Counted from the first letter of the stretch, positions 1-6,583 are shown. The stretch: DNA of 7,745 nt from Acidobacteriota bacterium (GCA_016201195.1 JACQDI010000535.1:1-7745), one strand, 5' to 3'. The notes: generated by a model from the sequence alone, not told the origin. Translations and numbers: made by a program.

Positions 1-1800
1 GCCGGGCTGCTGGTCGCCTGGAGCGCGGTCGGGCAGCAGCTTGACGCCTGGGCGTACGACGTTCTGCTGCGGCTTCGCCCGCCGCATGCGCGTCCGGCCT
101 CGGCGGTGGTGGTGGCCCTGGATGAGGAAACGCTGCGGGCCAACGGCGGCATGGCCCACCTGCGCCGCCCCTTGGCCGAGGTGCTGCCTGTGATTGCCGC
201 AGCGGGGGCCAAGGGTGTGGCGGTGGATCTACAGTTGGCCGACCGCGACGAGACGGAGCTGGACGCCGCGCTGAGCCGCAACCTGGAGGCAACCCCCAAC
301 CTGGTGCTCTCGACCACCCTGGTCGAGGACAGCGCGCGCAAACTGTATTGGGAAGATCCGCTGCCCGAGTTCAGCCGCCAGGCGGTGCTCGGCCACGTGC
401 ATGCCGACCCGGATCTGGATGCGGTGAGCCGCCAGGTGCTGCTCGAAAAGGCGGCGGCGGGCCGCCGGCGCTGGGCGCTGGCGCTGGAGGCCTTCCGCCT
501 CGCGTCGGGCAGCCCGCCGATCGTGGAGAGTGCGGAGGCCCTCGAGATCGGCGGCCTCTCGATTCCCGCCAGCCGCCGCGAGGAGCGCGCCCTGCGCGTG
601 CGCTACTTGCCCAGCGGAAGTCTGGAGCGCATCTCGGCCCAGCAACTGATCGCCCACCCGGAGCTGGCCGCTCGGTTGCGCGATCGCGCCGTGTTCATCG
701 GGGTGACCGTGCAGGGCGGGCCCGACCGGTTGATGACCCCCTATTCGGCCGGCGTGGCCATGCCCGGCGTGGAGATCCACGCCCATCTCTACGAGACGCT
801 GGCGCGCGGCGACTTCCTGGTTTCGGCTTCCCACAGCCTTTCGCTCGGTCTGAGCCTGGCGTTGGCTGCCGCCATGGCCTTGAGTTTTCACAAGCTGGCG
901 GGATGGCGCGCCTTCGCAGTGGGCTTCGGCCTGCTCGTCGGCGCCCACGCCATGCCTTATGTTTGGTTCGTGCGCCACCACGTGCTCCCGGCGATGCCGG
1001 AGGCCGCCTCGGCCTGGTTCTGTTTCCTGGGGCTGGGCACTCGCCATTACTTAGTCACGCGCCGGAAACTGGGCGTCGCCGAAGCGCAGCGCGACCGCTA
1101 CCAGCAGGCCGTCCACTACGTGACCCACGAGATGCGCACGCCGCTGACCACCATCCAGGGATCGAGCGAGCTGATGGGCCGCTATGCCCTCAACGAAGAG
1201 AAGCGCAAGGAGATCGCCGGCCGCATCAATCGGGAGTCGCGGCGCCTGGCGCGGATGGTGGAGATGTTTCTGAGCGTGGAGCGTCTCTCGGCCGGCCAAC
1301 TGGAGCTGAAGCGCGAGCCCGTGTCGGGCTCCGAGGTGCTCGCAACCTGCGTGGAACGCGCCCGGCCTCTGGCCGAGGCCAAACAGATCCGGCTGCGCCT
1401 CTCCGGTCCGTCGAGGGACGAGGACGCCATCCTCGGCGACCGCGAGTTTCTGGAATACGCCTGCTACAACCTGATCACCAACGCCATCAAGTACTCCCCA
1501 GCGGGGACGGAGATCCACGTGGGCGTGGAGCGGGCGGGCGACGCGGTGCGCATTTCGGTTCAGGACCAGGGTTACGGCCTGGAAGAGCAGGAGCTGAAGC
1601 ACGTGTTTCAGAAGTTTTACCGCACCCGCCGGGCGCAGGAATCGGGCGAGGCGGGCACGGGCATCGGCCTGGCGCTCGTGGAAGAGATCGTGGTCGGCCA
1701 CGGCGGCTCGATCGAGGTGGAGAGCCGTGTGAACCAAGGTTCGCGCTTCACCCTGGTACTGCCCCGGGCCGCACGGCGCGTGGCGCAGACCACCTCTTGA
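1..1800 (+). CDS. CHASE2-domain sensor histidine kinase (5' partial)
   Basis: Membrane sensor kinase that should autophosphorylate and pass phosphate to the regulator encoded 10 nt downstream. The frame is open from base 1, and the codons before the first GTG (106) already read like CHASE2 sequence (AYDVLLRLRPP), so the true start lies outside the window. Order of parts: an extracytoplasmic CHASE2 sensor (VVVALDEETL near 106, GAKGVAVDL near 205, VFIGVT near 690); two or three hydrophobic segments between about 835 and 1055; a short charged linker; then the kinase core. The core has an H-box HEMRTPLTT with phospho-acceptor His at 1126-1128, an N-box NLITNAIKYSP around 1468-1500, a G1 box DQGYGL, an F-box FQKFYR and a G2 box GTGIGLAL near 1654. 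All catalytic boxes are intact. No HAMP or PAS domain is visible between membrane and H-box. The CHASE2 ligand is unknown. Confidence 0.93.
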   Translation, partial: AGLLVAWSAVGQQLDAWAYDVLLRLRPPHARPASAVVVALDEETLRANGGMAHLRRPLAEVLPVIAAAGAKGVAVDLQLADRDETELDAALSRNLEATPNLVLSTTLVEDSARKLYWEDPLPEFSRQAVLGHVHADPDLDAVSRQVLLEKAAAGRRRWALALEAFRLASGSPPIVESAEALEIGGLSIPASRREERALRVRYLPSGSLERISAQQLIAHPELAARLRDRAVFIGVTVQGGPDRLMTPYSAGVAMPGVEIHAHLYETLARGDFLVSASHSLSLGLSLALAAAMALSFHKLAGWRAFAVGFGLLVGAHAMPYVWFVRHHVLPAMPEAASAWFCFLGLGTRHYLVTRRKLGVAEAQRDRYQQAVHYVTHEMRTPLTTIQGSSELMGRYALNEEKRKEIAGRINRESRRLARMVEMFLSVERLSAGQLELKREPVSGSEVLATCVERARPLAEAKQIRLRLSGPSRDEDAILGDREFLEYACYNLITNAIKYSPAGTEIHVGVERAGDAVRISVQDQGYGLEEQELKHVFQKFYRTRRAQESGEAGTGIGLALVEEIVVGHGGSIEVESRVNQGSRFTLVLPRAARRVAQTTS

Positions 1801-1810
1801 GCATTGCACC

Positions 1811-3127
1811 ATGGAAAAGCCCCGCATACTGGTGGTAGAAGACGACGCCGAGGCAAGGCGGACCGTGCTGGACTTCCTGGAGCTCGAGGGCTACTCCATC
1901 GACGCCGTTTCCTCAACCGACGAGGCCCTCGAGAAGCTCTCCGGCGCCTTCTACCCGGTCGTCATCTCCGACATCTACATCGACCGGCACTCCGGCCTGG
2001 ACATCCTGAAGGCGGCCCGGGCGCGAGACCCGGAATGCGCGGTGATCCTGATGACCGGCCGCGGCAGCATGGAAACGGTGATGGCGGCCACGCGCGGCGG
2101 CGCCTTCGACTACATCGCCAAGCCGTTTGAGCTCGACCGGCTGCTGGACGCGGTGAAGCGCGCCGAGGCCTCCCACCTGGTGCAGGAGGAAGGGCCGGAG
2201 GAGGAAGAGCCGATCGAGACCGAGATGGTCGGATCCTCGCCGGGGATGGTGGAGCTGTACAAGGTGATTTCGCGGGTGGCTCCGACCGACGCCGGCGTGC
2301 TGATCGAGGGCGAGACCGGGACGGGCAAGGAACTGGTCGCCCGCATGATCCACTCCAACAGCCCGCGCGCCCAGGGGCCGTTCATTCCCGTGGATTGCGC
2401 GGCCATCGCGCCGACGCTGCTCGAGAGCGAGCTGTTCGGCAGCGTGCGCGGGGCCTTCACCGGGGCCGACCGCGACCGGGTAGGCGTGTTCGAGGCGGCC
2501 AACCATGGCACGGCGTTTCTCGACGAAATCGGCGAGGTGGACCCCGGGTTCCAGCCCAAGCTGTTGCGGTTCCTGCAGGAGCACGAGGTTCGGCCGCTGG
2601 GCTCGGCCAGGTCCCGCGCGGTGGATGTGCGCGTAATTGCCGCCACCAACCGCGACCTCCAGAAGATGGTCGAGAGCGGCAAGTTTCGCGAGGACCTGTG
2701 GTTTCGCCTGAACGTGGTGCGCCTGAAAATCCCGCCCTTGCGCGAGCGGCGCAGCGACATCCCCCTGCTGATCCGCCATTACCTCACCCGCTACAACGAG
2801 CACTACGAACACAACCTGCGGCTGAGCGAGCCGGCGCTGAAGGCGCTCCAGGAATACACTTGGCCGGGCAACGTGCGGCAGTTGAAGCACCTGATCGAGA
2901 AGGTAGTGATCCTCACCCAATCGCCGGTGCTCGACGGCGAGGACGCGCGGCAGGCGCTCGAGGAGCTCGATCCTCACGAGCGCCCGGTCGAGTCGCTGGC
3001 CGACGCCGAGGCCGAGCAGATCCGCAAGGTGCTCGCCGCCACCGGCGGCAACAAGAGCCGCGCCGCCCAGATCCTGGGCATCGAGCGCAAAACGCTGTAC
3101 CGGAAATTGGAAAGGATGAATCTGTAG
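1811..3127 (+). CDS. Sigma-54-dependent response regulator, NtrC family
   Basis: Cytoplasmic activator that, once phosphorylated, should remodel sigma-54 RNA polymerase using ATP. The 438-residue protein has the full three-domain plan. The receiver (about 1-120) has acidic pocket E10/D11/D12, phospho-acceptor D54, T82 and K104. The AAA+ domain (about 140-370) has Walker A GETGTGKE at 167-174, the sigma-54 contact loop GAFTGA at 214-219, Walker B FLDE ending at D238/E239, and an arginine-rich PPLRERRSDIP segment. The C-terminal Fis-type helix-turn-helix is GGNKSRAAQILGIERKTLY, about 412-430. The ATG lies 10 nt after the kinase stop with no clear Shine-Dalgarno, which suggests translational coupling, so the kinase is very probably its partner. 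Target promoters are not evident here; I saw no convincing -24/-12 site. Length and motifs are normal for the family. Confidence 0.96.
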   Translation: MEKPRILVVEDDAEARRTVLDFLELEGYSIDAVSSTDEALEKLSGAFYPVVISDIYIDRHSGLDILKAARARDPECAVILMTGRGSMETVMAATRGGAFDYIAKPFELDRLLDAVKRAEASHLVQEEGPEEEEPIETEMVGSSPGMVELYKVISRVAPTDAGVLIEGETGTGKELVARMIHSNSPRAQGPFIPVDCAAIAPTLLESELFGSVRGAFTGADRDRVGVFEAANHGTAFLDEIGEVDPGFQPKLLRFLQEHEVRPLGSARSRAVDVRVIAATNRDLQKMVESGKFREDLWFRLNVVRLKIPPLRERRSDIPLLIRHYLTRYNEHYEHNLRLSEPALKALQEYTWPGNVRQLKHLIEKVVILTQSPVLDGEDARQALEELDPHERPVESLADAEAEQIRKVLAATGGNKSRAAQILGIERKTLYRKLERMNL

Positions 3128-3151
3128 CCGGGTCCAGTCACGCCAATTTTC

Positions 3152-3169
3152 GCCTTTATTGCCTTTATT
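3152..3169. repeat. Two-copy 9-bp tandem repeat after the regulator gene
   Basis: GCCTTTATT occurs twice back to back in the 189-bp gap between the regulator and the next gene. The gap is AT-richer than its surroundings. I see no terminator hairpin or recognisable promoter in it, only this duplication, and its role is unknown. Confidence 0.6.
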
Positions 3170-3299
3170 CTCAACACATTCTCGGCGGACCAGCCGGATC
3201 GGGTGGTAACATGAAGAAGGACGGTAGGGTAAAGCAAACGGCGATTCTCACCGATTGACTTAGTGCATGCTAACCTTAGCTCCTGTATGGCAGAGCCGC

Positions 3300-3306
3300 A
3301 AAGGGA
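3300..3306 (+). promoter_or_regulatory. Ribosome binding site deciding the start at 3317
   Basis: AAAGGGA lies about 10 nt before ATG 3317. The in-frame upstream candidates (GTG 3263, ATG 3287) have no comparable purine-rich element, so 3317 is preferred. Confidence 0.55.
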
Positions 3307-3316
3307 ACTTGCTACG

Positions 3317-3658
3317 ATGCCCGAAATCGCTCAGGCCCTGAGCTCGTTGCTGGCGCTCCCGACGAACTGGGACTCGTACGGGGCCCGCCCCGTTAACCCG
3401 GAGTGTGTCTCGTATGCACTCCAGCTTCTTCGTTCCACGATGAAAGCGGAGACTCCCGCGCCGGCCGTGGTCCCCACTTGTGCAGGAGGCGTCCAGATCG
3501 AGTGGCACACCCGTGGAATCGACCTGGAGATCGAGATTCGCTCTCCGGGACAGAGCTCCGTTTTGTACGAGGATCACCAGGACGGAACCACATGGGAAGG
3601 TGAGGTCACCACCGACCTGAATCATTTGCGGCGACTGATCTCGACTCTGTCGCGTTGA
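3317..3658 (+). CDS. Uncharacterised small protein, NWDSYGA-type, first gene of a pair
   Basis: Small soluble protein of 113 residues with no known function. It begins with a short helix, then LPTNWDSYGARPVNPE, followed by a helical segment (YALQLLRSTM) and a beta-rich second half with VVPTCAGGVQIEWH and GIDLEIEIRSPG. From memory, this combination (an LPxNWDSYGA motif, then VVPT..GG.Q.EWH..GIDLEIE) recurs in hypothetical proteins of many high-GC bacteria, often next to a second small gene, as here. No signal peptide, membrane segment or catalytic motif is visible. The start follows the ribosome binding site at 3300-3306; an in-frame GTG at 3263 would add 18 residues. Seventeen nt separate it from the next gene, so the two are probably co-transcribed. 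A toxin-antitoxin or immunity role can be guessed from the neighbours but not shown. Confidence 0.8.
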   Translation: MPEIAQALSSLLALPTNWDSYGARPVNPECVSYALQLLRSTMKAETPAPAVVPTCAGGVQIEWHTRGIDLEIEIRSPGQSSVLYEDHQDGTTWEGEVTTDLNHLRRLISTLSR

Positions 3659-3675
3659 GATCTCCGGATCATCGC

Positions 3676-4068
3676 ATGGATGTCGATACCTTGCGCGATG
3701 ATCCGACCATTCCGGATCAAGCAGAACTCTGGCGCCGCATCCCACCATGGCATCTGGTAAAGGATGAGAACCTGGGCCGTATTCGACCGTCCTCGGCGGC
3801 CTTCGACAACCATCCCGACGGTAGTGCGATGTCTGTTCTGCTCGGGAATGAGATGACGGCGGCAGGATGCGGTCCGGAGGCGGCGCTGGCCGGCCACGAG
3901 AGGTTCGCCTTGGCGGCGATTACGGCTCATCTGGCGCGGAGTTGCGGGCAGGGGATCGCTCGTGATCCTTTGCCCGATGCGCCGGCGCACGCTGTGGTGT
4001 TCGGAGAAAAGACGAGGCTCATCAGAAAGAAGCTCGCTATGGCAGCGTACTGGGTAATCCCACCGTAG
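3676..4068 (+). CDS. Uncharacterised protein, second gene of the NWDSYGA pair
   Basis: Soluble protein of 130 residues, function unknown. Visible blocks: an N-terminal LWRRIPPWHLVKDENLGRIR, then RPSSAAFDN...GSAMSVLL, a central helical stretch (FALAAITAHLARSCGQ), DPLPDAPAHAVVFGEKT, and a basic/hydrophobic C-terminus ending AAYWVIPP. I recall proteins with the order 'RRI.P..V.DEN.G..RPSSAAF', 'MSV' and 'DP.P..PxHxxVxGxKT' as widespread conserved hypotheticals. The conserved His, Lys and Asp residues could form an active or binding site, but that is inference. The start is chosen at ATG 3676. A TTG at 3655 that overlaps the previous stop codon is in frame and would add seven residues; neither has a good Shine-Dalgarno. 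It ends only 14 nt before the convergent MazF-like gene. Confidence 0.78.
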   Translation: MDVDTLRDDPTIPDQAELWRRIPPWHLVKDENLGRIRPSSAAFDNHPDGSAMSVLLGNEMTAAGCGPEAALAGHERFALAAITAHLARSCGQGIARDPLPDAPAHAVVFGEKTRLIRKKLAMAAYWVIPP

Positions 4069-4082
4069 GGCAAGTCTCCAGG

Positions 4083-4415
4083 TCACGGACCATCCAGCTC
4101 CAACCACAGCCGTAACGCCCGGCTCACCTGCGTCATCTGAGAGGCGCTCAGACGGCCGATCCTCTTTCCGATCCGCTCGCGCTTCACTGCCATGATCTTA
4201 TCGATCATGATTTGAGATTCCATCTTCAGGCCGTTTTGAGAGGACGGCTGAACCGGCACGCGGAAAAGAGGCGCCTCCACCAGGCGAGACGTGATGGGGC
4301 AGATCCCAACGCTCGCATGGGTCGCGTTGAACAGGTCGGATTGCACTACTAAGGAAGGTCTCGGTTTGCCGTAATCGCCAGGCGCGGCGCTCACGACCAC
4401 GTCCCCACGATTCAT
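4083..4415 (-). CDS. MazF/PemK-family toxin, putative mRNA endoribonuclease
   Basis: Putative sequence-specific endoribonuclease toxin of a type II toxin-antitoxin pair, 110 residues, the normal size for the family. Family hallmarks in order: RGDVVVSAAPGDYGKPRPSLVVQ at the N-terminus, covering the first strands and the conserved arginine (R19) of the active-site loop; ICPITS with the conserved threonine (T42); the APLFRVPVQPS strand; the NGLKMESQIMIDKI strand-loop; and a C-terminal helix after IGRLSASQM. Its ATG overlaps the antitoxin stop (ATGA, 4412-4415), so translation is probably coupled. No frameshift or missing core motif is seen, so it should be active. Cleavage specificity cannot be read from sequence. 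Confidence 0.92.
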   Translation of the reverse strand: MNRGDVVVSAAPGDYGKPRPSLVVQSDLFNATHASVGICPITSRLVEAPLFRVPVQPSSQNGLKMESQIMIDKIMAVKRERIGKRIGRLSASQMTQVSRALRLWLELDGP

Positions 4416-4657
4416 CGCCAGCCTCGGGTATCCGCCTGTTGCTCCCAGAACTTCTCATCCTCGGTGACTGTGGCGCTGGCAACAACAGACTGACGCCTGG
4501 CCTCAGCCGCCAGAGCCGCGGGGTGGGTCTTGTGCAGATACTCTTCCAGAGCCTGAATAATGATCCAGTTCTTGCCCTTCTTAAGATGCCGCGCGGTTTC
4601 TTCCAGGCGGATCCGTAACTCTTCCCGGATGCGGAAGCTCGATGTTGTGGACTTCAT
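4412..4657 (-). CDS. Ribbon-helix-helix antitoxin of the MazF-like pair
   Basis: Antitoxin of 81 residues, first gene of the minus-strand operon. The N-terminal half is a ribbon-helix-helix DNA-binding domain: strand SSFRIRE, helix ELRIRLEETARHL, turn KKGKN, helix WIIIQALEEYLHK. The C-terminal tail, ending EKFWEQQADTRGWR, is acidic and aromatic, as is typical of antitoxin segments that wrap around the toxin. The start is taken at ATG 4657. An in-frame TTG at 4684 exists, but it lies upstream of the extended -10 element and would rarely be transcribed. No Shine-Dalgarno precedes 4657, which fits a leaderless message. Such antitoxins usually repress their own promoter, and direct repeats over the -10 give a plausible operator. 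It overlaps the toxin gene by 4 nt. Confidence 0.9.
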   Translation of the reverse strand: MKSTTSSFRIREELRIRLEETARHLKKGKNWIIIQALEEYLHKTHPAALAAEARRQSVVASATVTEDEKFWEQQADTRGWR

Positions 4658-4663
4658 ACGCAC

Positions 4664-4672
4664 AGTATAACA
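4664..4672 (-). promoter_or_regulatory. Extended -10 promoter of the antitoxin-toxin operon
   Basis: Read on the minus strand this is TGTTATACT, a TGn extended -10 followed by TATACT. The A of ATG 4657 is the seventh base after the hexamer, so transcription should start at or next to the start codon. No good -35 TTGACA is seen at 16-18 bp, which is usual for extended -10 promoters. Confidence 0.6.
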
Positions 4673-4691
4673 CAATTGCAACACAAATTGC
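4669..4691. repeat. Tandem direct repeat over the antitoxin promoter, candidate operator
   Basis: AACACAATTGC (4669-4679) is followed directly by AACACAAATTGC (4680-4691). The two differ by one inserted A. One edge overlaps the -10 hexamer. Ribbon-helix-helix repressors bind short repeated half-sites about 10-12 bp apart, so this is a plausible autoregulatory site. It also sits between the operon and the divergent oxidoreductase gene. Confidence 0.5.
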
Positions 4692-4727
4692 GCAGCCCGG
4701 TTGTTGGGGAAGGGTTAGCATGGGGGT

Positions 4728-5801
4728 ATGAACCGAAGACAGTTTTTGAAGAACTCTGTCGCGCTGGCCGGAGCTGCCGCCGCCGCGTCCCTCGCTGCGC
4801 CGGCCGGCGAGGACATCCGCACCGGGATCATCGGCACGGGCAACCGAGGCGGCCACTTGTGGCGCAGTCTTGTCAACCTCGACGGCGTGAAGATGGTGGC
4901 CGCCTGCGACCTGAAAGCGGACCGGCTGGACAAAGCTCTGTCGGTGGCTTCGCGGGACAACCCGACCGGCTACTCCGACTACCGGAAGCTGCTGGAGCGA
5001 AAAGATATCGACGCGGTGTTCATCGCCACGCCGTGCGACCTGCACGTGGAGATGGCCATCGCCGCGCTCCAGGCGGGCAAGCACGTCTATTGCGAGAAGC
5101 CGCGCGGCATCACCCCGGAATCGATCGCCCGGCTGCTGAAGGTGGCCCGGTCGAGCAAGACCGTGCTCCAGGTGGGCCAGCAGATGCGCTACGGGCCGCA
5201 GCTTCGGGAGACCATCGCCAAGATTCATGAGGGAGTCGCTGGAAAGATCATCATGGTCAAGGCGCAGCGGCACGCGGGCAACGACCTCGACCACGACGGC
5301 CCCTCCGCCGACTGGTTCTTTGACGCCAAGCGCTCGGGGGACGTGATTGTGGAGATGGCCGTCCACAACCTGGACGTGTGCAACTGGGCGATCAACTGCC
5401 GCCCGGAGCGGGCCGCCGGGTTCGGCGGCGTGGGCATGTGGGTGAACGAGCCGCCCGGCCGCACCTCCATGGACGGCTACACGCTGTCGTACGAGTATGT
5501 GAACGGGGTGAAGATGAGCTTCACCCAGGTGTTCTTCCATCCCCGGGGATTGCCCGGGAACGGCCAGTACTTCTACGTGTACGGAACCAAGGGCGCGGTG
5601 GACGTGAGTGGCGCGCGGTTCTACCCGATGGGCCGCGGCGAGCCGCAGGTGCTAAGCACCGCCCAGAGACTCGGCGGCGAGCCGCAGTTACAGGCGTTCT
5701 ACGACTGCATTCGCAACGGCGCGAAGCCCGTGGCCAACGTCAACATCGCGGCGGTGGCGGCGCTGACCGTAGCTTGCCGGCAGGGCCACGCCCAGCAGTA
5801 G
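4728..5801 (+). CDS. Tat-exported Gfo/Idh/MocA-family oxidoreductase with atypical C-terminus
   Basis: NAD(P)-dependent sugar or cyclitol dehydrogenase-like protein of 357 residues; the substrate is not predictable. The N-terminus NRRQFLKN followed by an alanine-rich hydrophobic stretch (to about A26) is a Tat signal. The Rossmann domain starts GIIGTGNRGG (G36, G38, G41). It is followed by VAACDLKADR, AVFIATPCDLH, the YCEKPRG motif with catalytic K124, and the HNLD motif with H213 and D216 in the C-terminal domain (VIVEMAVHNLDVCNW). Ribosome binding is probably by GGGGAAGGG at 4706-4714. The reading frame is normal up to about IAAVAALTV, where relatives usually continue LLGRxAxxxxRxVTW for roughly 20-25 residues. 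Here it ends in an unrelated ACRQGHAQQ encoded over an antisense permease-like remnant. It may still fold. The divergent antitoxin operon is its upstream neighbour. Confidence 0.9.
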   Translation: MNRRQFLKNSVALAGAAAAASLAAPAGEDIRTGIIGTGNRGGHLWRSLVNLDGVKMVAACDLKADRLDKALSVASRDNPTGYSDYRKLLERKDIDAVFIATPCDLHVEMAIAALQAGKHVYCEKPRGITPESIARLLKVARSSKTVLQVGQQMRYGPQLRETIAKIHEGVAGKIIMVKAQRHAGNDLDHDGPSADWFFDAKRSGDVIVEMAVHNLDVCNWAINCRPERAAGFGGVGMWVNEPPGRTSMDGYTLSYEYVNGVKMSFTQVFFHPRGLPGNGQYFYVYGTKGAVDVSGARFYPMGRGEPQVLSTAQRLGGEPQLQAFYDCIRNGAKPVANVNIAAVAALTVACRQGHAQQ

Positions 5802-5837
5802 TACGCAGACCGCTCCGAAGGTCAGCGGATCCGCCGT
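5769..5837 (-). pseudogene. Remnant of an ADOP/MacB-type ABC permease C-terminal segment
   Basis: On the minus strand 23 codons read TADPLTFGAVCVLL...LPASY. This resembles the DPLTFxxVxxLLxxVALLASYxPAR block that precedes the last membrane helix of acidobacterial duplicated orphan permeases. No homologous sequence is recognisable on either side, and there is no start. It overlaps the last codons and stop of the oxidoreductase gene in antisense, which suggests a deletion or recombination joined a permease tail to that gene. The match is short and from memory, so confidence is moderate. Confidence 0.45.
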
Positions 5838-5923
5838 CCCAGCTCGTCGAGCGAGATGATCAGGAGGTGGACGTCGCGCCATTTTCCTGTCGTGGACATC
5901 CGCAAAGTACTCGTGCGAAACTC

Positions 5924-5930
5924 AGGAGGG
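5924..5930 (+). promoter_or_regulatory. Ribosome binding site of the DUF433 gene
   Basis: AGGAGGG is a strong Shine-Dalgarno 11 nt before ATG 5942. It fixes the start, although the frame stays open far upstream. I see nothing else definite in 5838-5941. Confidence 0.65.
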
Positions 5931-5941
5931 GACAGACGGGC

Positions 5942-6178
5942 ATGATCAACTGGCGGGAGTACTTGGTAAGTGATCCGAACATCTGCGGCGGCCAGTTGTG
6001 CGCCAAGGGTACGCGGGTTCTTGTAACAGTCATCCTCGACAGCCTTGCCGAAGGAGCCGGCCGGGAGGAAATCCTTCACAGCTACCCCTCGCTTCAGCCC
6101 CATCACATTGACGCGGCACTGGCTTATGCGGCCGAGCTGGCCCATGAAGAGAGCCTTCTGCCGCTTCGAGCCGGATGA
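5942..6178 (+). CDS. DUF433-family antitoxin
   Basis: Small winged-helix-like protein of 78 residues, the usual size for DUF433, a family regularly found just upstream of DUF5615 PIN-like toxins and regarded as their antitoxins. The diagnostic pattern is complete: YLVSDPNICGGQLCAKGTRV, then LVTVILDSLAEGAGREEIL, HSYPSLQPHHIDAALAYAAEL, and a short polar tail. The start is set by the AGGAGGG site. The stop TGA (6176-6178) overlaps the ATG (6175) of the toxin remnant, the typical coupled layout. Because the toxin is broken, this antitoxin is probably an orphan. It may persist as a repressor, as protection against related toxins, or simply because loss was recent. Confidence 0.9.
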   Translation: MINWREYLVSDPNICGGQLCAKGTRVLVTVILDSLAEGAGREEILHSYPSLQPHHIDAALAYAAELAHEESLLPLRAG

Positions 6179-6431
6179 AATTAGGTCGACGAGAATCTCC
6201 CTCAGGAGCTGGGTTCCGACCTTGCCGAAGCCGGCCACGATGCCGAAACTGTCGTGAAGGAGAGCAGGGCCGGAGTGGCTGACCGCGATCTTCTTGAGGT
6301 GACGCAGCACGAAGGCCGCATTTTGTTGACCTTGGACAAAGGGATCGCCAATATTCGCATGTTCCCGCCAGCGGTGTTCCCTGGCATCGTGTTGTTTCGG
6401 CCGAACTCAATGGGGCGAGGCGAAGTGCTTA

Positions 6432-6455
6432 TTGAGGCTCGCACAATACAGTGAC
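6432..6455. repeat. Left terminal inverted repeat of the MITE
   Basis: Core GAGGCTCGCACAAT followed by ACAGTGAC. Against the reverse complement of the right end, 18 of 24 positions agree. The two outermost bases are TT here and CC at the other end. Confidence 0.8.
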
Positions 6456-6471
6456 TGCGACGTGGCGCACC

Positions 6472-6539
6472 CACCGTCGAAAACCCCCACCATGCTGGTA
6501 CTGGATGCCGTCGAAGACTCCCACCGTACCGGTACTCGA
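6472..6539. repeat. 34-bp tandem repeat inside the MITE, two copies
   Basis: Copies at 6472-6505 and 6506-6539 directly abut and agree at 26 of 34 positions. Shared blocks include CCGTCGAA, CCCACC and GGTACT. The second copy contains the perfect 10-bp palindrome GTACCGGTAC. Confidence 0.75.
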
Positions 6540-6566
6540 AGCCCTGGGCGGCTTTCATCACTATGG

Positions 6567-6583
6567 ATGGGCCGCAGGCCCAT
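6567..6583. repeat. Hairpin 1 in the MITE
   Basis: ATGGGCC and GGCCCAT form a perfect 7-bp stem around the loop GCA. It is not followed by a T-run, so a terminator role is unlikely. Confidence 0.7.

Noticed and set aside
229..1047. Long open frame on the minus strand opposite the kinase
   Set aside because: Composition is His/Arg/Gln-rich with no domain pattern; it mirrors a strongly supported CHASE2 coding strand in high-GC DNA.
1913..2977. 354-codon open frame antisense to the response regulator
   Set aside because: The forward strand carries every NtrC motif; the antisense frame is a high-GC shadow.
3211..3258. 15-codon open frame (MKKDGRVKQTAILTD) between the regulator and the small gene pair
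   Set aside because: Too short, only a weak GGTGG upstream, no recognisable similarity; not enough to call a gene.
3128..3316. Sigma-54 -24/-12 promoter or tRNA gene downstream of the regulator
   Set aside because: No TGGC-N7-8-TTGC spacing and no cloverleaf or GTTCGA T-loop found by eye.
4720..4731. Micro-frame ATG GGG GTA TGA just before and overlapping the oxidoreductase start
   Set aside because: Four codons including the stop; probably chance in a G-rich ribosome-binding region.
4581..5540. 319-codon minus-strand open frame across the oxidoreductase and antitoxin promoter
   Set aside because: It runs through two well-supported genes and a promoter, has no recognisable motif and is His/Val-rich, as expected of a shadow.
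5822..5880. Minus-strand peptide RDVHLLIISLDELGRRIR ending at a stop
   Set aside because: Looks protein-like, but I cannot tie it to a family and it lies in a different frame from the permease-like block.
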